A DNA stretch of 64,000 nucleotides, taken from Smittia aterrima. Lineage: Eukaryota > Arthropoda > Insecta > Diptera > Chironomidae. Numbering within the stretch: the stretch's first letter is position 1; every line of letters starts with the position of its first letter. A program made the position numbers and the translations under genes. This document shows positions 26,999 to 37,948 of this stretch, in pieces. The stretch lies in NCBI GenBank assembly GCA_033063855.1, contig CP093829.1:6954243-7018242 (forward strand). Direction: 5' to 3'. Below the pieces are notes generated by a model. The model had not been told where the DNA came from. It made no database searches and saw only the letters and a program-made list of their open reading frames with translations.

Positions 26999-29731
26999 AT
27001 GCTGCGATTGATTTCCTACTTGGTGCTTTTAACACATCTGAGGTTAATTGTTTGTTTGCCAAATGGAGCTCCTGTCTCTACGTGCTCGACATTAACTCCC
27101 GTACACAGCAACATTCCGCCAGAAGCGACGCAATCGTTGTTTCAAATCGTACCACAAGCAAATGCTGTTGGCCAAGGGCAAATCTTGAGAATCGAAATTC
27201 CTAGCGAAATTCCATCGCTCGCTTTCAAAGGTTTCATGATTCATGCGAGAACTCCAAATGGAAGAGTTGTGGGACGATTTGCTGCTTCCGCTGATGGTCT
27301 TGTGAAATTAATTGATTGCGGTGGAACTGAAAACACTGCGACGCACGCGAATACATCGCCAAAAGTTGACTTTGGCTTGGATTGGCAAGCGCCTACTGAC
27401 TACTTAGGAGATATTATGTTCAAGTAATTATTGATTCATCAGAATGAGTGTGGTGAGTGACTTCAGACGAGCGAAGAAGAAATGGATCAGAATAAATAAA
27501 CGCAAAGCTCATTTGGGAAATCCCAAGCGTGACTCAAAGAAATCTCACCGCTGACTGACGTCATTCACACAAAAAGTTCTGCTTGATTGCCTTGATTACT
27601 AACAAACCCGACTTCTTCAGTGCTACAGTCGCTCAAGACTACGACAAGTTTTGGGTGGGCGAGACCTCGGAAATTGTCCGAGTAGTCGAACGAGATCAAG
27701 TGCCGCAAAATGGAATATCAACGACAAGACGACCCGTCGAAACAACGACACCAAAGTTCGAGCGATCGACTTCCGGACTGAAACGAAACGATGACAGGAT
27801 CTATGATGGATGCGGCGATACGAAAACATGTTTCGGAAGCCCTGACAATTGCGTTGCATCGAAGTCGTGCACAACTTTCAGTGCCGTTCTCGTTAGAGGT
27901 ACGAACAAAAGATACTTGAATCGTGTAAGTTTTTTTTCTCATTCACGCTCATTTGTTTGAAGGTGATCGATACATTATTGAGTTGAGATCAGCAAGACAA
28001 GCTGGCTATGTTGCACTCGGTCTCTCCGATGACGATAAAATGGGAAAAGATTCTGTTGTGGAATGTCTCGTCGAGTCAGGCGCGGTTAAAGCATACACAT
28101 CGATGACAGTCGTTGGTAACGGAAAGTTTGATTCGCCAAGAACAGGAATTGTAAGTTTGTTAAACTTTAAATGATTTTTTATAGCATAAAAGAAATTTTT
28201 ACAATTCTCAGCCGCAAAGCGCAATCCGACTACTTGAAGGACGTTTGGAGAATGGAATGATCTACTGCCAAGTAGAGAGAGAGCCCGTTACGATGATAAA
28301 CGGAATCAAGTTTGATTTGACGAAGCAAAGTTATTTCCTTTTGCTAGCAAGTGGATCTGCAGTCAGAGCGACAACTGTTGACTATCATGACATCGTTCGT
28401 TTAGCTTCGCAAGAGGCTCTTCGTCTCTCGGATGTAACAAACGTCACAGGAAGATCAAAGATTCTTCTCAGACTTCACGGCGCTTTCATGATCACTGCCT
28501 GGATCGGAACAGCTTCCATTGGAATTCTTCTTGCTCGTTACTTCAAACAAACTTGGGTTGGCAGCAGTTTATGCGGAAAAGATATTTGGTTCGCCGTAAG
28601 TTTCCTTCCGAAATATTAATCACAAACTTCCTAAATCCCTGACCTCTTTTACAGTGGCACAGAATTTGCATGATCTTGACATGGGCATTGACGTTAGCAG
28701 CTTTTGTGATTATTTTCGTTGAAATTAGAGGGTGGTCGATGGTGAGAAAAATATATTTTATGAAAGTTTTAATTGCTATGACCGTCGCGACTTTTATTAG
28801 GTCGATAATCCACACGCAATCTTGGGAACGATAACAACTGTTCTATGTTTCTTCCAACCAATCGGCGCCTTCTTCAGGTAAACTCCAAACGAAAAAAATT
28901 AATAAATTACGAAACTGATTTTCCCTTTCTACACTAAAGACCTCATCCAGGAAGCAAGAGACGACCTCTGTTCAATTGGTTGCACTGGCTCGGGTAAGAC
29001 AAACTCGCATAACAAACGATTAACACAGAAAATAATTTTGCTTCTCAACAGTGGCAACGTCGCGCATATTTTGGCGATTGTTTCAATTTTCTTCGCGGTT
29101 AAACTCGGCAAAGCTGAATTGCCGGAATGGATGGATTTCATTTTAGTGGCCTATGTCGCTTTCCACGTTATCATTCATTTAATTTATTCGGTAAGTTTCA
29201 CTCGTCGAACGAATATTAATGAACGCTAATTGTCTGCAATGCTTAATAAGAATGCAAAGCTCGGTCATGGAATTAACAGCTTGGTCTATTTGTATTCTGA
29301 TTAGATATTTTTATGGCTACAGATTGCCGGTTGTGTCAGTGAGAGAAAGGGCAGCCAAAGGGTGACCTCATTCCCGATGGGCGATATTAATCAGTCGAGG
29401 AGCCAAATGATCGCCAGCACGAAACAGGACGCTGCCGTGAGTTTTAGTTTTTGAATTTAAAATCCGTGAGAAGCTAGTTCAGGAAAAGCGAGGAGAATAT
29501 TTAAGATTGAGGTCAACTTTATTCAACCATTGACCCCAAACCATCAAAAGCTTCGTGTGATTAAATAAATAATTCTCTTTTATTTGCCTCCCACAGTTTA
29601 CCGGCTTCCGACGTGTTCTCCTTGGCGTGTACATTTTCGTCATCATACTCTTCGTCCTTGCTTTACTCATTGTCGCGATATTCGCTCCAATCGAAGAAAC
29701 GTACAAGACAATCACACAAACCTCATCATAA
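26999..29731 (+). CDS. Reeler-DOMON-cytochrome b561 transmembrane protein (ferric-chelate reductase 1 type)
   Basis: The ATG at 26999 opens a signal peptide (MLRLISYLVLLTHLRLIVCL). A reeler domain follows (to about 27680, including GFMIHARTP and an intron-spanning junction into ATVAQDYDKFWVGE). A DOMON domain (about 27800-28400) has CGDTKTCFG, RQAGYVALGLSDDDKMG and MIYCQVERE. Then comes a cytochrome b561-like core with several membrane helices and conserved histidines (LHGAFMITAW, RICMILTW, NPHAILGTITTVL, NWLHWLGGNVAH, HVIIHLIYS). One more hydrophobic segment near the C-terminus (LLGVYIFVIILFVLALLIV) precedes the end TQTSS. The architecture is that of FRRS1/SDR2, haem proteins thought to move electrons across membranes to reduce ferric iron. 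It is likely the orthologue of an uncharacterised Drosophila gene. The polyA signal is near 29926. Confidence 0.88.
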
Positions 29732-30573
29732 GTTTGTTCTCTCGCTTCTCATGTTGAAATCTGCCATTGTTAATGTTACGTTATTTATGAAACGCAATCA
29801 TTCTGTACTTACTACTAAACACACAATAGAAACACAAATACGAAGTTAATATTCTCATCAACGACGAAATGAAAGAAGAAAAATTGTTGAGCTTAACAAT
29901 CGAAAAAAAAAGAAAAATGAAACAAAATAAAAGTTCTCTGTACATAAAATACAAAAAGTAAATGTTTTTTCTTCTCTCGACTTCATTTCTCGAGAATGAT
30001 TGTCATGAATGAACGTAATGGACTTTTTACTCGCCACTTAGTAAAGCGAGCAAGGATCCGATCGTAAGTCACGTAAAGGAAGAAATTCGATTTTATTTTC
30101 AGGACTCGTCACGAACGAAACGGCAACGAGGAATGAACTCAATCAACCTCTTTCACTTTCATTCATCATTGCGCATGCTGAAAAATATTTTTGCTTTTGG
30201 AAAGTCTCAAGAATTTTCCAGTGGAGAGAAATATTCTTTTTTTGAAGAATGGCTCTTTAATTTTTACAAAGCATTTGACTAGAAAATATTTGGTTTTGTT
30301 GCATTTTGATGAGTTTAAAACGTAAATTATCAATCAAACAGTTCAGAAGAATGTGAATCGATGGAGAGGTGACCTGCAGTTAAAAGCAGAAATGAAATTC
30401 AGTGATAAATCAAGGAAACCAGAGAGAACAATATAATTCACATATCAATCGATATAAGCGTCTAAATTAAATTTATTTAAAGCTAAAGCAATAAAGTGGA
30501 CGATACAATTAGAAAGAGAATCAATCTCAGTGAATCAAACTCTAATTAAATTAGTCAATTTTCACTTTGAAAC
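29732..30573. other. Intergenic: FRRS1-like 3' UTR and upstream region of the EGF/LamG gene
   Basis: About 0.84 kb. It contains the polyA signal of the upstream gene near 29926 and no coding exon. The last 100-200 nt are presumably promoter and 5' UTR of the following gene. Confidence 0.4.
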
Positions 30574-33500
30574 ATGAAAATATCAGCAGCTTTGCTCGTG
30601 CTAATCTTCTTTTGGGAAAATACATTTTGCTTAGAGTTAGATCCCGTAAAGGACGAAGCAGTTTTCCAAGGTATTTCGTCTTATCCGTTTCAGTGCGTGA
30701 CCTGATTCATTAATTTCAATTTAAAATATTCTATAAAAGGCAAATGCAGTTCAAACTTGTGCTCGCAGCTTTGTTATGAGGTAAATTTTTCATTCGATTC
30801 AAACCGAAAGGGGAGACGAACAAAACGGAATTTGACATTAATTAATTAAAACGTCGAATTATAGCTTCACGATGGAATGTTCGAGTGCGATTGTAGACAA
30901 GGATTTGAGCTTAATCTAGACGGCTATAGCTGCAAGCCTAGCAACATATCAACAAACTTCTCATCTAATGAACTGAAGCTTGACGAGGACTACAGCACTT
31001 CTGATGTATTTTATCAGAAAGGCGTCTCGTTCAGTGCTAAGCTCGACGAAGCCGCTATGAACAATAACTTGAATGTTGTGTCTAAAGAGTTTATAAATAA
31101 CGATAAAGATGATAATGATGATGATGTTGACAATCAAAGGTAATTTCATGGATTGCGCGAGAAAGAATTGAGAACTTTAGATTTTTTCTTGTCTCAAAGT
31201 AGAAGCAACAACTCACCGACTGAAGCTGAGAATTCCCAACGATTAAAGTCATCAGAGGCAACAGTTAATATTCCAAGGTTTTATCAAACATCGTGGCTTG
31301 CATTCCGGCCACTCAAAGGTAATAAAAAAATGTTCTCAATCAAGTTCTACAGTTGATGCAACACGTTGCTGGCTGTTCTCTGTTTTCAGGTGCAAATCTT
31401 GTCACTGAAATCAACATCGAGTTTCGCCCAGAGCAGGCAAATGGAATTCTACTTTTAAGCGGCGAACGAGAAGATTTAAACGGCGACTTTATGATTGTCA
31501 CGCTCACGAATGGAGTCATCGAGTTTTTCTTCGATTGCGGATCTGGAAAAGGAGTCATAAAGTCAAGCGAGAAAGTCATTTTACACCAGTGGAACTCTCT
31601 TATGATTTATCGCTATCGATGGGACGCTTGGATAGAGTTGAACGAGAAAAGAAGAAACCGAGGACGCTCGACAGGCATTTTCTCGAGAATCACTTTCCGT
31701 AAGAAGCCATAAATTTGATTATGAAACTTTTCATTAAAAACTTAAAACTTTCCTATCAGGTTCGCCAGTGTTTCTTGGCGGAAAGGGAAATTTAACAGCA
31801 GAAACTCTTGCAAAGAAGAAAATTCATACTTCAAAGGGTTTCAGCGGTTGCATCAGAAAGTTCGTCGTCAATGGCCATCAATATGAGCTCGGAAAGCTTT
31901 CGAACAACGAAATAATTTCGACATCAAACTTGAGTGAGTGTTGGCGAAAACTTTCATGAAAGCTTTTAATTAAAATTTGAATTTTTGTGACTTCAGACGA
32001 ATGTGCAATCGACCAATGCAGTTTCGTTAAATGTTTGCACGGTGGACGATGTCAGAGCACTTCATGCCTTTGCCCTCTAGGATTCGGAGGAAAATTCTGC
32101 GAGAAAAAGTTGAATTTGAAGGTAAATTTGAAAACAAAAATGTTTTGTTGAAAATAGTTCTTGAATTTTAACTATTTTCAGACTCCGATGTTTAACGGAA
32201 CTTCATATTTGAGATATTCCCCTCTCGGAGAATCTGCAATCATTTGGTTGGAGATAAAGGTAATGACACTCAACAAACTCATCTCCGACAAAGTAAAAGT
32301 GAACTCAAATCTCTTTGTAGCTCGTAATTAAACCCCAAAGCGAGGACGGCCTAATTTTGTTCAGCGGTAAAAACGATTTGGGAGATTTCATTGCCTTATA
32401 TCTCAACTTTGGTAAGTTGATGCTCTTTATCTATCCAGATGACAAGAAAAATAAATTTGTTTTATGTCAAAGGTTTCGTCGAGTTCGTTTACGACTTGGG
32501 AAGTGGAGTTACATCTGTGAAAAGCAAATTTCCACTTTCGATTGATGAGTGGCATGTCATAAAAATATCACGAACTGCTCGCTTGGCAGTAATGAAAGTT
32601 GATTCGCAACCTGAGGTCATGACAGTTTCTCCCAACGGATTTTGGCATCTGTCGCTTCCTTACAGTTTGTATTTGGGTGAGGATTGATTTGAAATTATTT
32701 TAGATTTCACATTAAATATTTAAACAATCGTAGGAGGAGTCGCAAAGCCTAATTCACTGCCATCGAATCTGAGAGAACGAGGATTCTTTATTGGTTGCGT
32801 TAAAAAGGTTTGAAATCATTAAAATTTAAACCTAAAAGCTTTTTTACGAAAACAATTATTTTTAGATTGAAGTAAACGACAGAGACATCGAAATGATCGG
32901 AGATGCATTGGGAGGATTCAACGTTGACGATTGCAACGAGACTTGCGTTCATAATTTTATTTCAGAGACCACCAGTTCAATTCCAGTCGACTCATCAAAT
33001 TCTTTAGTGACAGATGACGAAATCACTGACAACAGCAAAGTTCCGATGAGCAATAAGAAATATGCTTTCGATGTTGTCGACGATGCAAGTGACTCGAATC
33101 TTAATTCACTTTCATATCATGAGAACGAGGACAATGTAAACCAAGTACTTGATGATACAAACCACAAACGAATCGTCCGAGTTTCTCTCCAAAAATCTAT
33201 CAGAAGAGATCAGGGCGCCTGCTTTCGAGGCAATGAGAGCTACGCGCTTTATGATTTACAGAAAATAATTACACCAAACGAATTCACCGAAAATAATCTC
33301 AACATTCGCTTTAAAACACTCACACCAAACGGTTTGATGCTCTTAATTTATCAGAAACCGCACAAGAAACATGAAAATTTCGTTGCTTTGAGCGTTGAAG
33401 ACGGGTGAGTTGAGAAGATCAAAAGGGACAAAAGGTTTATGACTAATTCAATTATTTTCCAGCTTCATGCATTTACGATACAATCAAGGATCAACAAATA

Positions 33501-33931
33501 TTGATATCACTTACAATGGCACTAAGATAAACGACGGATTATGGCATCGAGTCAGAGCGACAAAGTACGAAAAAGGTTTCATTGAAGGGGAAGAAGTTTT
33601 AATTGAAAGGAATTTTTTTTTTCAGGAAAAATCAAATTGGATCGTTGAGAATTGATGGAGGTCAACCCGTGTCACTCAGATCAAGAGCGAAACAAAAATT
33701 CTTCGAAGTAACGAGCGGTCTTTATCTTGGTAAGTTCATCGCCACTTGAACTGACTAATCGTTCTAACCAAATTCACTTTCAAAGGTGGCACGTCAAGCT
33801 CATCACTGCCTGGCTTCAACGGATGCATCTCTGACATTATTCTAAGCACAGAAGACGGCGAACACCATTTAGACTTGAGCATGTTTAGAGCGGAGGATCA
33901 ACAGAATGTCAATTTCAATGAAAGTTTATGA
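30574..33931 (+). CDS. Secreted EGF/laminin-G protein (neurexin-superfamily-like)
   Basis: The signal peptide is MKISAALLVLIFFWENTFC. An EGF-like module spans exons at about 30740-30930 (CSSNLCSQLCYELHD, CDCRQGFELNLDGYSC). A variable acidic linker (to about 31260) leads to laminin-G domain 1 (about 31270-31950, NGILLLSGERE, SGCIRKFVVNG). A second EGF follows (about 31998-32120, CLHGGRCQSTSCLCPLGFGG), then laminin-G 2 (about 32180-32940, DGLILFSGKND, GCVKKIEVND), another linker, and laminin-G 3 (about 33220-33931, NGLMLLIYQK, GFNGCISDIIL). The last joined exon gives RVRATKKNQIGSLRIDGG if the donor at GTACGA (about 33567) is used; it keeps frame where the more obvious GTTTCA does not. There is no transmembrane segment, so the product is predicted secreted. 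It resembles the glial protein axotactin and perlecan/agrin modules, but I cannot assign an orthologue. The polyA signal is near 34163. Confidence 0.75.
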
Positions 33932-35210
33932 AAACGATCGATACTTGAGCGGCATAAACAGACGATGTCACGGTAAGAAAGCTAGCATAAATACTACAAT
34001 TAGAAAATGATGAATAGGTATACTTTCAAACAACAGAACGAACGCTATTAGACTGTAACAAATCATAGAGCACAGAATTTTTCAGAATATTTATCGATTA
34101 AGACGAATCTATAGTGAATGTAACTAACTTTAGTTGAGAAACTGTAAGAATTTCTATCGAAAAATAAAATAAATGATGATTTAGACAATGACAAAAAAGG
34201 ATATTGAAAGATATAATGAACACAAAGTTTCATTGGGATTCGAACCCAAAGTCTTGAAACTTCTGAAGCCTTCGCTTTTGCTTTGTTTCAGTTTCTTTGT
34301 TTATTATACTTTGAACGGTTATTGCAGATTCCAACTCACATTCAACTTTCCAGTGTTCCAATTTCCCGTTGAAGACTCGTCCAGTGTTGCTTATGCTTTA
34401 TTCGATCTCTAATTTCTTGAAGGTTTTGAATGAAATATGAATCAACATTTAAATAAATTTTAATCAAATCAGAATCTTAATCAAACGATTTAATAAATTT
34501 CCAAAAATTTCCCTCAGCTTAACAAAGAATTTCTGGAAATATTTTAAAATTTCATTTTTCCCTGAACTCATCCTCAAGAAGAAAAAATCTTGAAAATTTT
34601 TATTAAAAATCTGAACAAGTGTAAAAATAAAGTTTTCAAAACAGTGACTTAGTTTTTAAGAATTTTAACTTGTTCAGTTATTTTAAGAAGATCGAATGTT
34701 GACTTTGCTATCACTTTAACGCGGAGAAAAGGAATCGAAAGTGCAGCTTCCCACCAAATAAAATAAAATCAGTGAACTTTCATCTTCTAAAGATGATAAA
34801 ATATTTGGCCTATTTCGAGACGACTTCATTTTCGAGCGAAGACATGCATTTAAATTGATTGTCCACAGCTTTCCAACCAAGTGCATTTAATATTCAAGAA
34901 AATAAATGTAAGCGATTGAGCTCAATTCCCCAAACATCCATCGCTTTAAAGGTCACATCGGAATGTCTGTGATTTATGTTTCGTACACTTCCTTTGCGCC
35001 GTCGAAGAGTGACCTTAAAATTACTTTAAATTGAGACTTGCTTATTGAATAATTGTTTCAATCAGAAGTTTCTGCGAAGCTCAGTGGATGAGATTGTTTA
35101 CTGTTATTTTCGTTTTATTTTTCATACTCGACCGAATGTGCAGGAAAGTTTTGTAAAGAAAATGAAATTTTAAGAAGGTGAACGTCGATCGAGCAACAAA
35201 TTTCTTCATC
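33932..35210. other. Intergenic, with one isolated B-box-like repeat core
   Basis: About 1.3 kb. It includes the polyA signal of the preceding gene near 34163 and a lone copy of the TTGGGATTCGAACCC core at 34233-34248, discussed with the array at 38.4-39.5 kb. The open frame around 34188-34412 has no coding features. Confidence 0.45.
34233..34248 (-). repeat. Isolated tRNA B-box-like core
   Basis: On the minus strand it reads TTTGGGTTCGAATCCC, a perfect tRNA T-arm/B-box consensus, but no acceptor, D or anticodon arm is present. It matches the cores of the array near 38.4-39.5 kb. Confidence 0.55.
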
Positions 35211-36169
35211 ATGGGTGCCACGATGGGCAAGAACTCTATGCTGGACTCTCTACCTTCCGGACAGGTTGGCAACAACATTCAAAAAAATAACGCGAAGATA
35301 ATTAAAAAGTAATTTGTCTTCTTCCAGCCTCTTCACGTTTGCTTGTTGGGCTTAGACAGTGCGGGCAAGACTACAGCTCTCTATCGAATGAAATTCGATC
35401 AGTATTTAAACACAGTGCCGACGATAGGCTTCAACTGCGAGAAGATTCGTGGGACGGTCGGTCGGGCGAAAGGAGTCTCATTTTTAGTGTGGGGTGAGTG
35501 AACGCAATCTGTTGCTGATTTGATTTTAATTTGTCAATTAATTTTAGATGTTGGCGGACAAGAGAAATTGCGACCGCTTTGGCGAAGTTACACAAGATGC
35601 ACAGATGGCATCATTTTTGTAATTGATTCAGTAGATTCGGAACGAATGGAAGAAGCCAAAATGGAGCTTATGCGAACTGCAAAGTGTCCAGACAATCAGG
35701 TTTGTTGTGGAATGTTAAAGTCGTTGATTGATTTTAATCTCATTTATTGATTTTAGGGAACTCCACTGCTAATTCTAGCCAATAAGCAAGATTTACCGAT
35801 GGCTAAAGAACCAAAAGAACTAGAAAAACTGCTGGGCTTGCACGAGCTGCTCTCGCCCATTTCTCTCTCTGTCTCGTCAGGAACTCTCTCAAACATTGAC
35901 GCAAGCGGATTACCCGATAAAAGCATAGCATCGTCTTCATCATCATCAATAGCCACATCAAAAAATCAAGACCAAAATCAAGTTAAATCATGGCATATTC
36001 AGCCGACTTGCGCCATTACGGGAGAAGGTAAAGACAAAATAATCAAATTACCGTCTCATAAATTTTAAATTCAATTTATTTCCTTTAAGGTCTTCACGAG
36101 GGCTTAGATCATTTATATGACATGATAATTCGAAAGCGGAAAATTCAAAAACACAAGAAGAAGAAATAA
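35211..36169 (+). CDS. Arl4: Arl4-type small GTPase
   Basis: The protein begins MGATMGKNSML, with Gly2 available for N-myristoylation. G1 is GLDSAGKT, the switch I region has TVPTIGFNCEKI, G3 is WDVGGQEKLRPLW, G4 is NKQD and G5 is TCAITGEG. The C-terminus is strongly basic (RKRKIQKHKKKK), the plasma-membrane and nuclear targeting tail typical of ARL4. Four to five short introns interrupt it. Between LHELL and SWHIQP there is an insertion of about 40 Ser-rich residues (about 35855-35985) that vertebrate ARL4 proteins do not have. ARL4 proteins recruit ARNO/cytohesin to the plasma membrane to activate Arf6. The polyA signal is near 36345. Confidence 0.93.
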
Positions 36170-36428
36170 TTTGTGGGCGGAGCTTTTCCTTGTTTAATTA
36201 ATTAATTGATATTGTTTGTTTCTTCCTTTGCATTTAATGTAAAACTTTATCGGCACATTTGCAGACAAAAAAACGCTTCAAATCGTTAAATATTTTATGT
36301 TTTGTTATTCCTTTGAGCGATTTGTTGTAGAATGATTTTGCAAAAATAAATGATTATTGAAAACAACGAACATAACTTTATTTTAACTGTTTAACTTGAA
36401 AGCTTCTCTGACTACGATTTGCCATGTT

Positions 36429-36995
36429 TCATGGAGTCCTCGTGAGCTCGTAAGGACTCTGCTGCCAGATGTAGCCAGTATCTGTGATGGTGCAGTAGCC
36501 ATTGTAATATCTAAAGAAGAAAACATAATTAAAATCACTCTCCATTACGTTCACTTTCAATTTTACCTTCCGTGTGATCTACAAATGAAACAAGCGAAAT
36601 GAAGTTGTTTATTAGACTCGAAGCATTCTCCCACAACATCAATAAAGAAAATTGAAATTTTCTCACGGGAAAATATTTTTCTCATGAATATGACGTCTTA
36701 GCAATTTGTCATTTCTTAGCGGAAAAATTTTCAAGTAAACAAAAAACATTTTCACTCACCTGCAGTAAAGATAACTCGGACACTTGCATCGGAAAATCTT
36801 TCGGAACTCTTCCTTGCAGATCTCGTTGTATCCGCAGGTTCGCTCAGCTTGATAACTCTTAACACTGCTGTCAACAAAAGCATCGCAAAGCCTTGATGCG
36901 ACCAACACAAGAATGACCGAAAGCATGAAGGACTGAAATGAAACGTAATTTAACTCGGGCACGTTTCGCCTGTCGCAGTAATTAATTACTTTCAT
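36429..36995 (-). CDS. Small six-cysteine secreted peptide, family not recognised
   Basis: I read four coding exons. The first is ATGAAA only (36995-36990). After an acceptor TTTCAG come SFMLSVILVLVASRLCDA and the main exon, down to 36760. A 12-nt exon lies at 36567-36578. The last exon is 36510-36429. All junctions have GT...AG and keep frame. The product has a signal peptide and a mature part of about 70 residues with six cysteines, reading TCGYNEIC, FRCKCPSYLYC, RSHGRYYNGYC and then TITDTGYIWQQSP. Six cysteines suggest three disulfides. Its role is unknown; secreted signalling, defence or cuticle-related functions are all possible. It lies tail to tail with Arl4. Confidence 0.7.
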
Positions 36996-37235
36996 TTTGT
37001 CGTAACAATTTGTTATTCTCTTCGTTCACGAAAAATATTTTACTTCTTTATTTCCGTAGAAGATGATTTTCATCTGAAAATGTTTATTGGAAAATTTTTC
37101 CACGGACTTCCAGTCATCTCGACTGTTCGAGAAAAGTTTTTATCTCAGAAAATATTTTTATTGAAATATTTTTCTGATCGAAACGTATAAAAATGAATTC
37201 CAATTAAAAGAAATAAAAATTGATCGATGCGTCAC

Positions 37236-37916
37236 TTAATTAACTTGCTCGATCTTTGGTGAAGCAGAATCTTCTGGTTTGGCTTGAACTTTTTCTTTCT
37301 GAGGTCCAACTTGAGTGATGTTGACTGATCTCAACTCATCTGATGGAGGAGCTTGTTGAATTGCTGGGTTGATGGCAACGATCGTCAACATTCCATCGCT
37401 TGACAAAGTCGAGGAAACATTTTCTTGCTTGTAGCCTTGTGGGATCATGTACTTTCTCGTGAAGTGTCTGAATTATTTTGAAAAGAAAGTTTATTGAACG
37501 GAAAAAAGAAATATTTGAAGAATGTCTCACCTCGATACGAAGCCGTGCTCATCCTGCTTTTCTTCGTGTTTTCCCTCGACGATGATGAATTTATCGTTCG
37601 TTTGAACGGTGATCTCGTCGGGTGTGAACTGTTGGACGTCGAGAATAACTTGGAATTTATCCTTTTCGACATTGACGGTCGATCCAGAGTCTTGACGACT
37701 CAAGTTAACGTTGTATGGTCGATAGTATGGAGTTCTTGATGGACTTGTTGAGAGATGAGTGTTGGCCAATGAGCTCAACAAATCATTTCTTCTCAAAGAT
37801 GTTCCGAAATGCTGGTCGATCAATCGAGAAGTTCTTGGACGACGGAGTGAATCAAAATCCCAGTTCGTGTCGTAGTCATCCCACCAATCTCTGAATCTCA
37901 AAGGAACGTTCGACAT
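37236..37916 (-). CDS. l(2)efl: Small heat-shock protein (alpha-crystallin family, l(2)efl orthologue)
   Basis: Two exons with an intron at about 37470-37529. The start MSNVPLRFRDWWDDYD and the segment SRLIDQHFGTSLRRNDLL are the signature N-terminus of Drosophila l(2)efl. The alpha-crystallin domain has FQVILDVQQFTPDEITVQ, IIVEGKHEEKQDEHGFVSR|HFTRKYMIPQGY and SSDGMLTIVA. The C-terminal tail is polar and charged (KIEQVN). The length, about 205 aa, is normal. Small heat-shock proteins are ATP-independent chaperones forming large cytoplasmic oligomers. A heat-shock-element-like triplet lies just upstream at 37936-37948. Confidence 0.93.
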
Positions 37917-37935
37917 TTTTCTTTAATTCACAACT

Positions 37936-37948
37936 TTCTAGACTTTTC
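37936..37948. promoter_or_regulatory. Imperfect heat-shock element upstream of l(2)efl
   Basis: TTCTAGACTTTTC matches the inverted NGAAN triplet pattern TTCnnGAAnnTTC with one mismatch (GAC for GAA). It lies about 20 nt upstream of the start codon, so it would sit in or near the 5' UTR. This is weaker than a typical promoter heat-shock element. Confidence 0.25.

Noticed and set aside
27556..27563. Perfect CRE (TGACGTCA) in an intron of the FRRS1-like gene
   Set aside because: About one perfect 8-mer is expected by chance in a window of this size, and it stands alone.
34188..34412. Open frame of 74 codons between the EGF/LamG gene and Arl4
   Set aside because: It contains the B-box repeat core, has no splice or start context and no recognisable protein features.
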